The position numbers and the translations under genes were made by a program. Positions 32,198 through 41,123 of a DNA stretch of 64,000 nt are shown one piece after another. Position 1 is the stretch's first letter, and each line of letters opens with the position of its first letter. Where the stretch lies: assembly GCA_036677085.1 (NCBI GenBank), contig JAKFFI010000022.1, forward strand, positions 62,001 through 126,000. The letters are read 5' to 3'. Origin of the DNA: JAGPUQ01 sp036677085 (GTDB lineage: Bacteria > Pseudomonadota > Gammaproteobacteria > Pseudomonadales > Porticoccaceae). The notes under the pieces are model-generated. The model saw only the letters and a list, made by a program, of their open reading frames with translations, had not been told where the DNA came from and did no database searches.

Positions 32198-33461
32198 CCA
32201 GCGTCAGTCTGGCCAGGGCACCGCGGTTGGCTTCGGCTACGGCGCGCGCCCTGGCCCCGACGTTCTCGCGATAGTCCGGTTCCGTCAGTAATTCGATCAC
32301 CGCGGATGCGAGCGCTGCGCCATCGCCGCAGATCCTGAGCCCGCCTTCCGCCTGCAGCAGCGCCGCAGCCTCCGCGAAATTGAACAGATGTGGCCCCGCC
32401 AGCACCGGGCGTCCCCAGGCGGCGGGCTCGATCAGATTGTGGCCGCCCACCGGCACCAGGCTTCCCCCGACGAAAACCACATCCGCCGCGCCGCAGAACA
32501 CGGGCAGCTCCCCCATGGTGTCGCCGAGCAGTACCTGCCGGTCGGCGGGGATGGGATCGTCTGGGCTGATGCGGGTATCCGAGCGTCGCATCGTCCTGAA
32601 TCCCGCGCGGCGACTGGCCGCGGCAACCGTTGCGAAGCGTTCCGGATGGCGCGGCACCAGCACCAGCAGAGCCGCGGGCAGGGCGCGCAGAATCCCGGCA
32701 TGAGCCGCCAGCACCAACGCGTCCTCGCCTGCGTGGGTGCTGGCGGCAAGCCACACCGGGCGGTTCCGCGGTCCGGCCCAGGACCGCTGCAGCGCCGCCG
32801 CCTGGGCGCGCAGCGCCGGGGTCAGTTCGAGGTCGAATTTGAGGTTGCCGGTGATCTGCAATTTTGCCGGCGCCAGCCCCAGTGCCAGGAACCGCTCGCC
32901 ATCGGGCGGGGTCTGCGCGGCGACCGCCGTGAGCGCGCGCAGCATGGGTGCGGTGAGGGATTTCACTTTCGCGTAACCCCGTGCCGAGCGCGCCGAGAGC
33001 CGCGCATTGGCGAGCACCACCGGAATCCCGCGCGCCGCACAGGCGTGCAGCAGATTGGGCCAGAGCTCGGTTTCCATCACCACCAGCAGCGCGGGACGGA
33101 CGCGGCGCAGAAACCGCGCTACGGCATCGGGGAAATCGTAGGGCGCGTAGCAGTGCGCGACACTGGTGCCGAACAGCGCGCGCACCCGCTGCGATCCGGT
33201 CGGCGTGGTGGTGGTCACCAGCAGGGTGGCGCGCGGGTGGCGCACCAGCAAGTGGCGGATCAGCGGCGAGGCGGCGAGGGTTTCGCCCACCGATACCGCG
33301 TGTACCCAGATCACGGGTCCGGACAGTGGCGCAACCCAGCCGAACCGTTCGCCCCAGCGGCGCGCGTAGTCCGGCGCGCGGCGGGCGCGCCAGCACAGGC
33401 GCAGCAGCACCGCGGGCAGCAGCAGATACAGCAACAGGGAATAGAGCAGGCGGGCGGGCAC
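32172..33461 (-). CDS. waaA: 3-deoxy-D-manno-octulosonic acid transferase
   Basis: A Kdo transferase adding Kdo residues to lipid IVA. I chose the GTG at 33461 because GGAGG precedes it by four bases. It gives 429 aa beginning MPARLLYSLLLYLLLP, equivalent to E. coli WaaA; an ATG seven codons upstream is the alternative. Motifs: RRWGERFGW, VHAVSVGETLAA with the catalytic Glu, METELWPNLL, ASTHAGEDALVL and GGSLVPVGGHNLIEPAAWG. The gene is convergent with tolC (26-bp overlap). Confidence 0.95.
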   Translation of the reverse strand: MPARLLYSLLLYLLLPAVLLRLCWRARRAPDYARRWGERFGWVAPLSGPVIWVHAVSVGETLAASPLIRHLLVRHPRATLLVTTTTPTGSQRVRALFGTSVAHCYAPYDFPDAVARFLRRVRPALLVVMETELWPNLLHACAARGIPVVLANARLSARSARGYAKVKSLTAPMLRALTAVAAQTPPDGERFLALGLAPAKLQITGNLKFDLELTPALRAQAAALQRSWAGPRNRPVWLAASTHAGEDALVLAAHAGILRALPAALLVLVPRHPERFATVAAASRRAGFRTMRRSDTRISPDDPIPADRQVLLGDTMGELPVFCGAADVVFVGGSLVPVGGHNLIEPAAWGRPVLAGPHLFNFAEAAALLQAEGGLRICGDGAALASAVIELLTEPDYRENVGARARAVAEANRGALARLTLVIEPLCPP

Positions 33462-33565
33462 GGTTCCTCCGGCGGCCAGCATAGCGGGAAGGTCGGAGTG
33501 GTGCAGCCGCTTCCGGCAGGCCCGCTATACTGCCGCACTGCGACTTTTTGCGATTCCTGCGCCGC

Positions 33566-34777
33566 ATGCCCACGTTCCCGGTCGTCAACGTCGATATCGT
33601 CATTGTCGGCGGCGGCATCGCCGGACTCTGGCTGCTCAACGATCTGCGCAACCGGGGTTACAGCGCGCTTCTGCTGGAGGCTGCCGCGCTCGGTTTCGGG
33701 CAGACGGTGGCGAGTCAGGGCATGATCCACGGCGGTGTCAAGTACAGCCTGGCCGGCGCCTTGTCGGGTGCATCCGAGGCTATCGCCGAGATGCCCGATC
33801 ACTGGCGCCGCTGTCTGCGCGGCGCGGGCACGGTTGATCTGCGCCGCGCCCGGGTGCTGAGCGATCACTTCTACCTTTGGACCACCGGGGCCGTCGCCGG
33901 GCGCATGACGGCGTTCCTCGCCAGCAAGGCGGTACGCGGGCGGGTGGAACCCGTGGCGAGGGCCGAGCGGCCGCCGATCTTTGCCGCGCCGGGTTTCTCC
34001 GGCTCCCTGTACCGCCTGGTGGATCTGGTGCTGGATGTGCCGAGCCTGGTGGTGGCCCTCGCCGACAACTGCCCGGACGCCATTTACTCGTTGACCGGGA
34101 CGGCCACCGCCTGGACTCGTGCGGATACCGGGCGCCTGATCCTGGACCTGAAAACCGCGACCGGCGCGCAGCGCCTGGCGCCCGCGGCTTTCGTGTTCGC
34201 AGCCGGTGCCGGCACTGCCGGGCTGCTCGCTGCGATCGGCGCCGCCGCCCCGGCCATGCAGCGGCGGCCGCTGCATCAGGTGATGGTCCGACACCGCTAT
34301 CCCCATGCCCTGCACGGCCACTGCCTGGGGCGCGAGACCACCCCGCGCCTGACCATTTCCAGTCATCCCACTGGCGGCGGCGAACAGGTCTGGTATCTGG
34401 GCGGAACCCTGGCCGAGCAGGGTGTCGGGATGGAACCGGAGGCGCTGATCGCTCTGGCCCGGCAGGAGTTGGCGGCACTGCTGCCCTGGATCAATCTGGG
34501 GCCGGCGCGCTGGGCAACCCTGGCGGTGGAGCGCGCCGAACCCCGCCAGCCGCGCCTGCTGCGCCCCGATCAGGCATTCGCCGACTGGGCCGGCAATGGC
34601 GCCAATGCGCTGGTCGCCTGGCCCACCAAGCTCACGCTGTGCCCGCACCTCGCCGACCGCGTGGCTGAACGGTTGGCACAGCGCGGGATCGTGCCATCCG
34701 GAACGGCGCCGCCGGTGTTGCCGCTGCCGCGCCCGCCGCTGGCCCCCACACCCTGGGAGACTGCCTTTGGCGCCTGA
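33566..34777 (+). CDS. FAD-dependent oxidoreductase (DAO/GlpD-like)
   Basis: A 403-aa flavoprotein. The dinucleotide-binding motif VDIVIVGGGIAGLWLLNDL occupies the first 25 residues or so. It is followed by GQTVASQGMIHGGVKYSL, as in glycerol-3-phosphate dehydrogenase/D-amino-acid oxidase-like enzymes, and the AFVFAAGAGTAGLL FAD segment. The ATG at 33566 is preferred to an upstream TTG. The substrate is unknown. It overlaps the following aldo/keto reductase gene by 11 bp, and the same pair occurs beside LPS genes in Pseudomonas (recollection), suggesting a conserved unknown pathway. Confidence 0.85.
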   Translation: MPTFPVVNVDIVIVGGGIAGLWLLNDLRNRGYSALLLEAAALGFGQTVASQGMIHGGVKYSLAGALSGASEAIAEMPDHWRRCLRGAGTVDLRRARVLSDHFYLWTTGAVAGRMTAFLASKAVRGRVEPVARAERPPIFAAPGFSGSLYRLVDLVLDVPSLVVALADNCPDAIYSLTGTATAWTRADTGRLILDLKTATGAQRLAPAAFVFAAGAGTAGLLAAIGAAAPAMQRRPLHQVMVRHRYPHALHGHCLGRETTPRLTISSHPTGGGEQVWYLGGTLAEQGVGMEPEALIALARQELAALLPWINLGPARWATLAVERAEPRQPRLLRPDQAFADWAGNGANALVAWPTKLTLCPHLADRVAERLAQRGIVPSGTAPPVLPLPRPPLAPTPWETAFGA

Positions 34778-35579
34778 ACTGGAATTGCCCCGGCGCCGGC
34801 TCGGGCGCACCGGTATCGAGGTCGCTGTGCTCGGGCTCGGCACCGTCAAGCTCGGCCGCGACCAGGGCGTGAAGTACCCCCGGGGCTTCGCCATTCCCGA
34901 CGACCGCGCCGCCCGCAGCCTGCTCGATCTGGCGCGGGATCTGGGTATCAATCTGCTGGATACGGCACCCGCTTACGGCACGAGCGAGGCACGGCTCGGT
35001 CGTTTGCTGCGCGGCGCGCGGGACCACTGGGTGATCTGCACCAAGGTCGGCGAGGAGTTCGAGGCCGGCGTGTCGCGCCACGATTTTTCGCCGGCGCATG
35101 TGCGTGCCAGCGTCGAGCGCAGCCTGCGGCGCCTGCACACCGAGGTGCTGGATATCGTGCTGATCCATTCCGACGGCGATGACGCGGCGATCATCGATCA
35201 ATCCGGCGCACTCGAAACCCTGGCCGACCTCAAGCGCGAAGGGAAACTGCGCAGCTTCGGCATGTCCACCAAGACGGTGGCGGGCGGTTTGCGCGCGGCG
35301 GCGCTGTGCGATCTGCTCATGGTGAGCTGGAATCTCGCCGACGAAACCGAAATCCCGGTGATCGACCGCTGCCGGGAGCTGGGTGCCGGCGTGCTGATCA
35401 AGAAGGCGCTCGCGAGCGGTCACGCGATCGCCCTGGGCGACGATCCGGTGCGCGCGACCTTCGCGCGCATCCTGGCCCACCCCGGGGTCGGCAGTCTGGT
35501 GATCGGCACCATCGACCCCGACCACCTGCGCGCGAATGTGCGAGCGGCCGCTGTGGTCCCGGGAAATTCAGTCGACTGA
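34767..35579 (+). CDS. Aldo/keto reductase family protein
   Basis: An NADPH-dependent reductase-type TIM barrel of 270 aa. RRRLGRTGIEVAVLGLGTVKLG is the N-terminal family signature, and LLDTAPAYGTSEARLGRLL contains the catalytic Asp and Tyr. ICTKVGEEF has the lysine, and the expected His is in IVLIHSDG. I place the start at TTG 34767, overlapping the oxidoreductase stop; frames further upstream are antisense filler. The C-terminal cofactor loop is short. Substrate unknown; the overlap suggests the two redox enzymes act together. Confidence 0.87.
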   Translation: MAPELELPRRRLGRTGIEVAVLGLGTVKLGRDQGVKYPRGFAIPDDRAARSLLDLARDLGINLLDTAPAYGTSEARLGRLLRGARDHWVICTKVGEEFEAGVSRHDFSPAHVRASVERSLRRLHTEVLDIVLIHSDGDDAAIIDQSGALETLADLKREGKLRSFGMSTKTVAGGLRAAALCDLLMVSWNLADETEIPVIDRCRELGAGVLIKKALASGHAIALGDDPVRATFARILAHPGVGSLVIGTIDPDHLRANVRAAAVVPGNSVD

Positions 35580-36812
35580 CGACATCCCGCGAACGGACGC
35601 CGCGTCCCGGACCGGTGCCGGCACCCGAAAGCCGAGCAGGAACGCCGGCAGCAGGAACGCCAGCAGCATGGACGAGGGATTCACGAACAATTGGTCACCG
35701 TCGGTAATGAAGCCGAACTGCATGGCGACCACCAGCGTCCCCCAGAGCCAGAGGCGGCGATCCGCGACCGCCGCGCGGAGCAGGCTCGCGATCCAGCCCA
35801 GATAAAGTCCGACACCGACCAGTCCGGAGTAAAACGCCTGGTTGACCAGAAGATTGTGGTAGTGCGGAGCCATGATGTCCCCGCTCCAGTTTCTCGAATC
35901 CGCCGACAGGCCGTGACCGAAGCAGAACCGCGACCAGGAATCCGTCATCGCCGTCCAACCGTTGTGCCAGATCGGCAAGCGCATGGCGGTGCCGCGTTCG
36001 ACGATGTGGCTGGTGACCAGCGTCAGCTCCTGCCGGAGGCCGAGCGCCAGCAACAGTGCCAGAACGCCGCCGGCGATGACGAGTGCCGCTGCGCGCCGGC
36101 CGGGAAACAAGGCCATCAGGAGCAGCGTCCCCACGCCCAGCACCACGTAAGCGCTGCGCGCCTGCACCCAGAACACCAGCGTCCAGAGCGTGAGCGTGGC
36201 AATCCCGTAGGCGCAGGCGCAACCCCGACGTGAGACATTCAGGGCTTGATACAGCGCGATGATCGCGATCAGTGCCAGCGCCCGTCCGACCTCGACGTGG
36301 TGATTGAACACACCGCGGCGCACCGTCGCCTGATGCTCCCAGCTGGGCGGCCAGGCCTGCGGCCAGTGCCAGACAATCAGGCCCGCGCCGATCAGGCCGA
36401 GCGCCACCAGCCCGGTGAGGAAGATCGGCACCCGCGGCCGGTGATGGATGCTGATCAGGTACACCAGACAGAACAGCGCCAGGACGTTCAGCTCGCGCAG
36501 CAGCAGTTTGAAATCCTTGTGGGTCCAGCCGTCCCACCACAGGGTCAGGGTGAGCCAGGCGCACAACAGCAGAAACCAGCGCGCCGGGGGGTGCCGCCAG
36601 ATCGGTGCCAGATCCGCCGGGCGAAAACACAGCAACATGGGCACCACCATCAGCAGGCGATAGAGGTTGGTGGCGCCGGTGCGGTTGTCCGCAAGGAAAC
36701 AGATCGCCACGAATAACAGCAGCGCTACCCAGGCATAGCGGGTGCGGATGGCGGTGCGCAGTCGGGCGAGGAAGGTCGGAGCGCGTCCCGGCGACTCGGT
36801 GAATCGGTGCAA
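35568..36812 (-). CDS. waaL: O-antigen ligase-like membrane protein
   Basis: A polytopic inner-membrane protein of about 414 aa with roughly a dozen helices and a large periplasmic loop (about 260-330) containing WVQARSAYVVL, the RTGATNLYR stretch and a central AMRLPIWHNGWTAM and FGHGLSADSRNW-HYHNLLVNQAFYSG region. These features are typical of WaaL/Wzy-C family proteins, which ligate O-antigen or a core sugar to lipid A-core. The start is uncertain. TTG at 36812 with AAGGA upstream is chosen because frames before it lie inside hldE. It follows hldE by 13 bp. Confidence 0.82.
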   Translation of the reverse strand: MHRFTESPGRAPTFLARLRTAIRTRYAWVALLLFVAICFLADNRTGATNLYRLLMVVPMLLCFRPADLAPIWRHPPARWFLLLCAWLTLTLWWDGWTHKDFKLLLRELNVLALFCLVYLISIHHRPRVPIFLTGLVALGLIGAGLIVWHWPQAWPPSWEHQATVRRGVFNHHVEVGRALALIAIIALYQALNVSRRGCACAYGIATLTLWTLVFWVQARSAYVVLGVGTLLLMALFPGRRAAALVIAGGVLALLLALGLRQELTLVTSHIVERGTAMRLPIWHNGWTAMTDSWSRFCFGHGLSADSRNWSGDIMAPHYHNLLVNQAFYSGLVGVGLYLGWIASLLRAAVADRRLWLWGTLVVAMQFGFITDGDQLFVNPSSMLLAFLLPAFLLGFRVPAPVRDAASVRGMSSVD

Positions 36813-36825
36813 GCGTGAAAAATCC

Positions 36826-38268
36826 TTACGACTTGGGTACGGACGGGTGGGTGCGGATTTTCTCGACCATGGCGGTGGTGGAGCAGTCGTCCAGCAAACC
36901 GAGCGGGCGGACCTCGCCCCCGTAGCCGGAGACGATCTGCCAGCCGACCACCTGCTCCCGGTGGTAGTCGCCGCCCTTGACCAGTACCTCGGGTCGCACG
37001 CTTTCCAGCAGCGGTTCCGGGGTGTCCTCGGCAAAGCTCACCACCCAGTCGACGGCTTCCAGTCCGGCCAGTACCCCCATGCGGCGTTCGACCGTATTGA
37101 TGGGGCGGCCCTCGCCTTTCAGGCGCCGCACCGAGGCGTCATCGTTGACCGCGACGATCAGCCGGTCGCCGAGTTTGCGCGCCTGCTCCAGATAGCTCAC
37201 ATGGCCGGCGTGGAGCAGGTCGAAGCAGCCGTTGGTGAAGACGATTTTTTCGCCCCGGGCGCGGGCGTCGGCGACCTCGGCGAGCAGCTGCTCGCGATTC
37301 ACCACGCCGCGCGCCACGCCGCGTTCCTGCTGCAGGGCGCGACGCAATTCCGGCTCGCTCACGGCCGCGGTGCCCAGCTTGCCGACCACGATGCCGGCGG
37401 CGAGATTGGCGAGAGTGACCGCGGCGGACAAATCCGCGCCGGCGCCAAGGGCCGCGGCGAGGACGGCGATCACGGTGTCCCCGGCACCGGTCACGTCATA
37501 GACCTCGCGCGCCCGCGCCGGCAGATGCTGCGCCTCGTGGCCGGGGCGCAGCAGGGTCATGCCCTGTTCGCCGCGCGTCACCAGCAGTGCGCCGAGTCCC
37601 AGTTCGCGCACCAGGACGAGACCGCGTTCGCACAGTGCGGCTTCGTCGGGGCAGGGTCCGACCACGGCTTCCAGCTCAGCGAGGTTGGGGGTGAGCAGGG
37701 TGGCTCCGGCGTAGCGGCGGAAGTCGCGCCCCTTGGGATCCACCAGTACCGGCACCCCGGCGGCGGTGGCGAGCGCGATCAGGGCGAGGGGATCCTGAAG
37801 CGCGCCCTTGGCATAGTCGGACAGCACCAGGGCGCTGGTGTCCGGCAGCAGGCTGCGAATCCGCGCGGGCAGGGCCGCCACCTCCGCCGCGCTGTGGGGT
37901 TCCTCGAAATCCAGACGCAGCAATTGGTGCTGGCGGCTGATCACGCGCAGCTTGGTGATGGTGGGCTTGGCGGGGCATTCGAGCAGCGCGGCGTGGATGC
38001 CGGCGGCCGCCAGCTGGTCGTGCAGTATGGTGGCCTGGGCATCGCAACCCACGGCACCCACCACGCTGACGGTTGCGCCCAGCGCCGCAATGTTGAGCGC
38101 CACATTGGCCGCGCCGCCTGGCCGGTCATGGCACTCGGTGATGCGCACCACGGGTACCGGCGCTTCGGGCGAGATGCGCGTCGTGGGTCCATGCCAGTAG
38201 CGGTCGAGCATGATGTCGCCGGCGACCAGCACCCGGGCGCGCTCGAAGCGGGGAAAACTTAACGGCAC
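36826..38268 (-). CDS. hldE: Bifunctional D-glycero-beta-D-manno-heptose-7-phosphate kinase / 1-phosphate adenylyltransferase
   Basis: The enzyme makes ADP-heptose precursor for the LPS core. The GTG at 38268, preceded by CAGGAG, gives 480 aa starting MPLSFPRFERARVLVAGD, matching E. coli HldE. The PfkB kinase domain (about 1-315) shows RPGGAANVALN and YDVTGAGDTVIAVLA. The nucleotidyltransferase domain (about 345-480) shows FTNGCFDLLHAGHVSYL and VKGGDYHREQVVG. Everything matches the family; only the start codon is a choice. Confidence 0.95.
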   Translation of the reverse strand: MPLSFPRFERARVLVAGDIMLDRYWHGPTTRISPEAPVPVVRITECHDRPGGAANVALNIAALGATVSVVGAVGCDAQATILHDQLAAAGIHAALLECPAKPTITKLRVISRQHQLLRLDFEEPHSAAEVAALPARIRSLLPDTSALVLSDYAKGALQDPLALIALATAAGVPVLVDPKGRDFRRYAGATLLTPNLAELEAVVGPCPDEAALCERGLVLVRELGLGALLVTRGEQGMTLLRPGHEAQHLPARAREVYDVTGAGDTVIAVLAAALGAGADLSAAVTLANLAAGIVVGKLGTAAVSEPELRRALQQERGVARGVVNREQLLAEVADARARGEKIVFTNGCFDLLHAGHVSYLEQARKLGDRLIVAVNDDASVRRLKGEGRPINTVERRMGVLAGLEAVDWVVSFAEDTPEPLLESVRPEVLVKGGDYHREQVVGWQIVSGYGGEVRPLGLLDDCSTTAMVEKIRTHPSVPKS

Positions 38269-38323
38269 GCGATGCTCCTGCGAACGGCGGATAAAGTGGT
38301 ACGCGAGTATTTTGACCACGGGT

Positions 38324-39370
38324 TCAGGCGGTGGCCAGCAGGTCCCGCAATCCAGCCCATACTAGCGCCGGGGTCAGATTCTGCATACAGCGCGCGGCCG
38401 GCCCGCGATAACCCGCGACCCGGCATTCGCGCCGCCGGCAGGGGATGCAGGGATACCCGGTGGCGGATAACTGCGCGGCACGGGGTCCGGTCGCGGCGAT
38501 CAGACGCGGATCGGTCGGACCGTAGAGGGTAAGGGTCGGTCGGTCGAGGGCGGCGCCGAGATGGGCGAGCCCGGTATCGACGCTGACCACGGCGGCACTG
38601 CGGGACAGCAGCCCCGCGATTTCGCCGAGTGACGCGCGGGGCGGAACCCGCGCGCCGGACTGCCCGCGTGCCAGGCCTTCGGCGCGCTCCCGCTCGGGGG
38701 CCGAGCCCCAGGGCAAGACCACCTGATAACCCGCGTTAACCGCGCTTTCGATCAGTGTGCGCCAGTGCGCGTCCGGCCAGTGCTTGGTGGGCCAGGTGGC
38801 ATTGGTGACAAAGGTCAGGATCGGCGCCGCAACGGCAATGGGCGGTTCCGGCCAGTCGCGACCCGCCAGCCCGAAATCCGGCGCACTGGCGGGTACCGGG
38901 TAATCGAGCACGGCGGCCAGCAACTGGCGCCAGCGGGTGATGGCAAGCTGCTCGCGGGACACGAAGTGGCGGCTCCGGTACAGCCACTGGGCGCCGGGTT
39001 CGCGCACGGAATTCGCATCCAGTCCGGCGCTCGAACCGCGCGCCAGGCGGGCTATGACAGCACTTTTCCAGCTGCCCTGGGCATCGATCACCCGCTCGTA
39101 ACGGCGCTCGCGCAGGCGGCGCAGCCAGGCGCGCGCGTTGCCGCCGCACAGGAATTCGACCGGGTGCCGGCGCCAGTGGCGGTGGGCGCTGGGTATCACC
39201 CGGTCGACGGCCGGATGCCAGGCGGGAATTTCGGCAAACGCGGCGTCGGCGACCCAGTCGAAACGCAGTTCCGGACGCTGCGCATGGGCATCGCTCAACG
39301 CCGGCAGCAGCTGGATGAGGTCGCCCATCGAGGTGAGCTTGACCAGCAGGACATGGGGCAAACGAAACAT
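38324..39370 (-). CDS. waaC: LPS heptosyltransferase I
   Basis: A GT9-family glycosyltransferase of 348 aa that adds the first L-glycero-D-manno-heptose to Kdo. MFRLPHVLLVKLTSMGDLIQLLPALSDA is the family N-terminus. FDWVADAAFAEIPAWHPAVDRVIP, VIDAQGSWKSA and SVDTGLAHLGAALDRPTLTLYGPTDP follow E. coli WaaC order. The C-terminal IPCRRRECRVAGYRGPAARCMQNL carries four cysteines, as in other gammaproteobacterial members. A longer N-terminus is open but not family-like. Confidence 0.93.
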   Translation of the reverse strand: MFRLPHVLLVKLTSMGDLIQLLPALSDAHAQRPELRFDWVADAAFAEIPAWHPAVDRVIPSAHRHWRRHPVEFLCGGNARAWLRRLRERRYERVIDAQGSWKSAVIARLARGSSAGLDANSVREPGAQWLYRSRHFVSREQLAITRWRQLLAAVLDYPVPASAPDFGLAGRDWPEPPIAVAAPILTFVTNATWPTKHWPDAHWRTLIESAVNAGYQVVLPWGSAPERERAEGLARGQSGARVPPRASLGEIAGLLSRSAAVVSVDTGLAHLGAALDRPTLTLYGPTDPRLIAATGPRAAQLSATGYPCIPCRRRECRVAGYRGPAARCMQNLTPALVWAGLRDLLATA

Positions 39371-39547
39371 CCTCGCTTCACGCCGGGACCGCCGCGGCCC
39401 GGGCCCCTTTTCGTATCGGGTCCACGGCGGCGCGCCACTGTAACAAAAGGCGCCCAGACTGGGCAGAAGGCCGGGATCAAGCACCCGGAAGCGCTAGAAT
39501 GCGACTTTCCCTGCCGGCACCGTGCGGGCAGCCGGGTGGTAATACAG

Positions 39548-40264
39548 ATGACAGGTGCACGTTTCCATGGACTCACCGCCGCGACCTACCAGGAGCTGGT
39601 CGGGGGGAGCGTCGTGCTCGAAGCCGACGGTCACGGCGACAAGCTGATTGCGCTGCGCGATGGGCGCTACCTGAAACTGTTCCGCCGCAAGCGCCTGTTG
39701 AGCAGTGCCCTGATGTGGCCCTATGCGCGCCGGTTCCAGACCAATGCCTTGGCCCTGCGCGATCTCGGCATCGCCACGGTGGTGCCGGAGCGTCTGCTGC
39801 GGATACCCCATCTGGGTCGTACGGCGGTGCTCTATCAGCCGCTCGCGGGGGAGACGTTGCGGACCGCGTTGCGGCACCGAACCGCCGAGCACGGTGTCTT
39901 GATGCGGAAGCTGGGGTGTTTTCTGGCCGGCCTGCATCGGCGCGGGGTGTACTTTCGTTCGCTGCATTTCGGCAATGTCATCGTCACCACCGCGGGAGAC
40001 CTGGGTCTCATTGACGTGGCCGATCTCGGACTCCGCGCCCGCCCCCTGGACCGCTATCAGGTGATCCGCAATCTGCGTCACCTGATGCGTTATGCCGAGG
40101 ACTGGGCCTATGTGCGGGCCGGAGCGCGCGAGTTTTGTGCCGGATACACGGCCGCCGGCGGTGCCCTGCCAGCGCCACTGGCGGCGCTGCTCGATGGGGT
40201 GGTCAGTGTGAGCGCCGACCCAGTCGCAGCGCCAGGTATTTGCGCAGATAGGACCAGCGGCTGA
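39548..40264 (+). CDS. LPS-kinase-like protein (toluene tolerance/InaA-type)
   Basis: A 238-aa protein kinase-fold protein of the kind annotated as lipopolysaccharide kinase, InaA or toluene tolerance protein. The segment LHRRGVYFRSLHFGNVIVTTAGDLGLIDVADL contains the catalytic loop and metal-binding Asp equivalents, although the loop is SLHFGN rather than HGDxxxxN. It sits next to hldE and waaC as in Pseudomonas, but on the opposite strand to the surrounding core genes. Its 3' end overlaps the convergent glycosyltransferase gene by 62 bp. A sugar target in the core is inferred. Confidence 0.8.
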   Translation: MTGARFHGLTAATYQELVGGSVVLEADGHGDKLIALRDGRYLKLFRRKRLLSSALMWPYARRFQTNALALRDLGIATVVPERLLRIPHLGRTAVLYQPLAGETLRTALRHRTAEHGVLMRKLGCFLAGLHRRGVYFRSLHFGNVIVTTAGDLGLIDVADLGLRARPLDRYQVIRNLRHLMRYAEDWAYVRAGAREFCAGYTAAGGALPAPLAALLDGVVSVSADPVAAPGICADRTSG

Positions 40265-41123
40265 GCGTCCGCAGCGCGCCGGTGCGCCAGGCGCGCTGGT
40301 AAAAGTCGAGGGCGCGTGCGTTTTCTCCCGCCAGGTAGCAGGTGCGAAACCGCGACAGGTAGTGCTGGGTTTCGTAGCGCCGCCGGCACGCCAGCGCCCA
40401 GCTAGGCATGGCGCCGGGGCGGAACAGTTCGTCCAGCAGGATCTGGCTCGCGACCGTGGCGTTATCCGTGGTGTGGCGCAGCGAATCCCGATGGCGGTGA
40501 GCGATGGCCACCAGCACCGAAGTGACGGCGATTTCCCGGGTGGCGACGATATGGGCGAATACCGGGATGTCCTCCGCCGACCGCAGGGTTTCCGGGTAAC
40601 GCCGCTGTGCGAACGCCTGACGCCGGAACGCGGCCGCGCTGTTGCTGAAATTGAGCTGCTTGGTGAACAGGTAAGCGCGCAGGCGCTGCCGCCGCGAGGA
40701 CGCCAGGGTGCCGGTTCGGCGGATGCGTTCGCGGCCGTCTTCGGTGATGGCGCGGTAGGCGCCCGCCAGCAGGTCGGCATCGGGGTTGCGGGAGATCAGT
40801 TCGCGGTAGACCCCGAGTGCGCCGGGCGCCATCTCATCGTCGGCATCGAGGAAAATCAGATAACGCCCCGCGGTGGCGTCGATGCCGCGGTTGCGGGTCG
40901 CCGCCACGCCGCGATTGGGCTGCGTGAGATAGCGCAGCCGCGGCCCGTGCTGGCGCAACAGCTCCGCCGCTACCGCACCGGTGTTATCGGTGGAACCGTC
41001 GTCGATCACCAGCAGTTCCCAGTCGTCACCATCCTGGGCCAGTACGGAGTCGACCGCGCGCGCGAGCCAGTGGCCGTAGTTGTAGCAGGGGATGACGACG
41101 CTGAACAGCGGCGCTTCAGCCAT
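40203..41123 (-). CDS. Glycosyltransferase family 2 protein
   Basis: A 306-aa GT-A fold glycosyltransferase. FSVVIPCYNYGHWLARAVDSVLAQ, LLVIDDGSTDNTGAV, PNRGVAATRNRGIDATAGRYLIFLDADDEM (the DxD motif) and the RSAEDIPVF acceptor-loop acidic pair are textbook GT2. The C-terminal third is arginine-rich. The start ATG overlaps the carbamoyltransferase stop by 8 bp. It probably adds a core or O-chain sugar; the sugar cannot be predicted. Confidence 0.88.
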   Translation of the reverse strand: MAEAPLFSVVIPCYNYGHWLARAVDSVLAQDGDDWELLVIDDGSTDNTGAVAAELLRQHGPRLRYLTQPNRGVAATRNRGIDATAGRYLIFLDADDEMAPGALGVYRELISRNPDADLLAGAYRAITEDGRERIRRTGTLASSRRQRLRAYLFTKQLNFSNSAAAFRRQAFAQRRYPETLRSAEDIPVFAHIVATREIAVTSVLVAIAHRHRDSLRHTTDNATVASQILLDELFRPGAMPSWALACRRRYETQHYLSRFRTCYLAGENARALDFYQRAWRTGALRTLSRWSYLRKYLALRLGRRSH

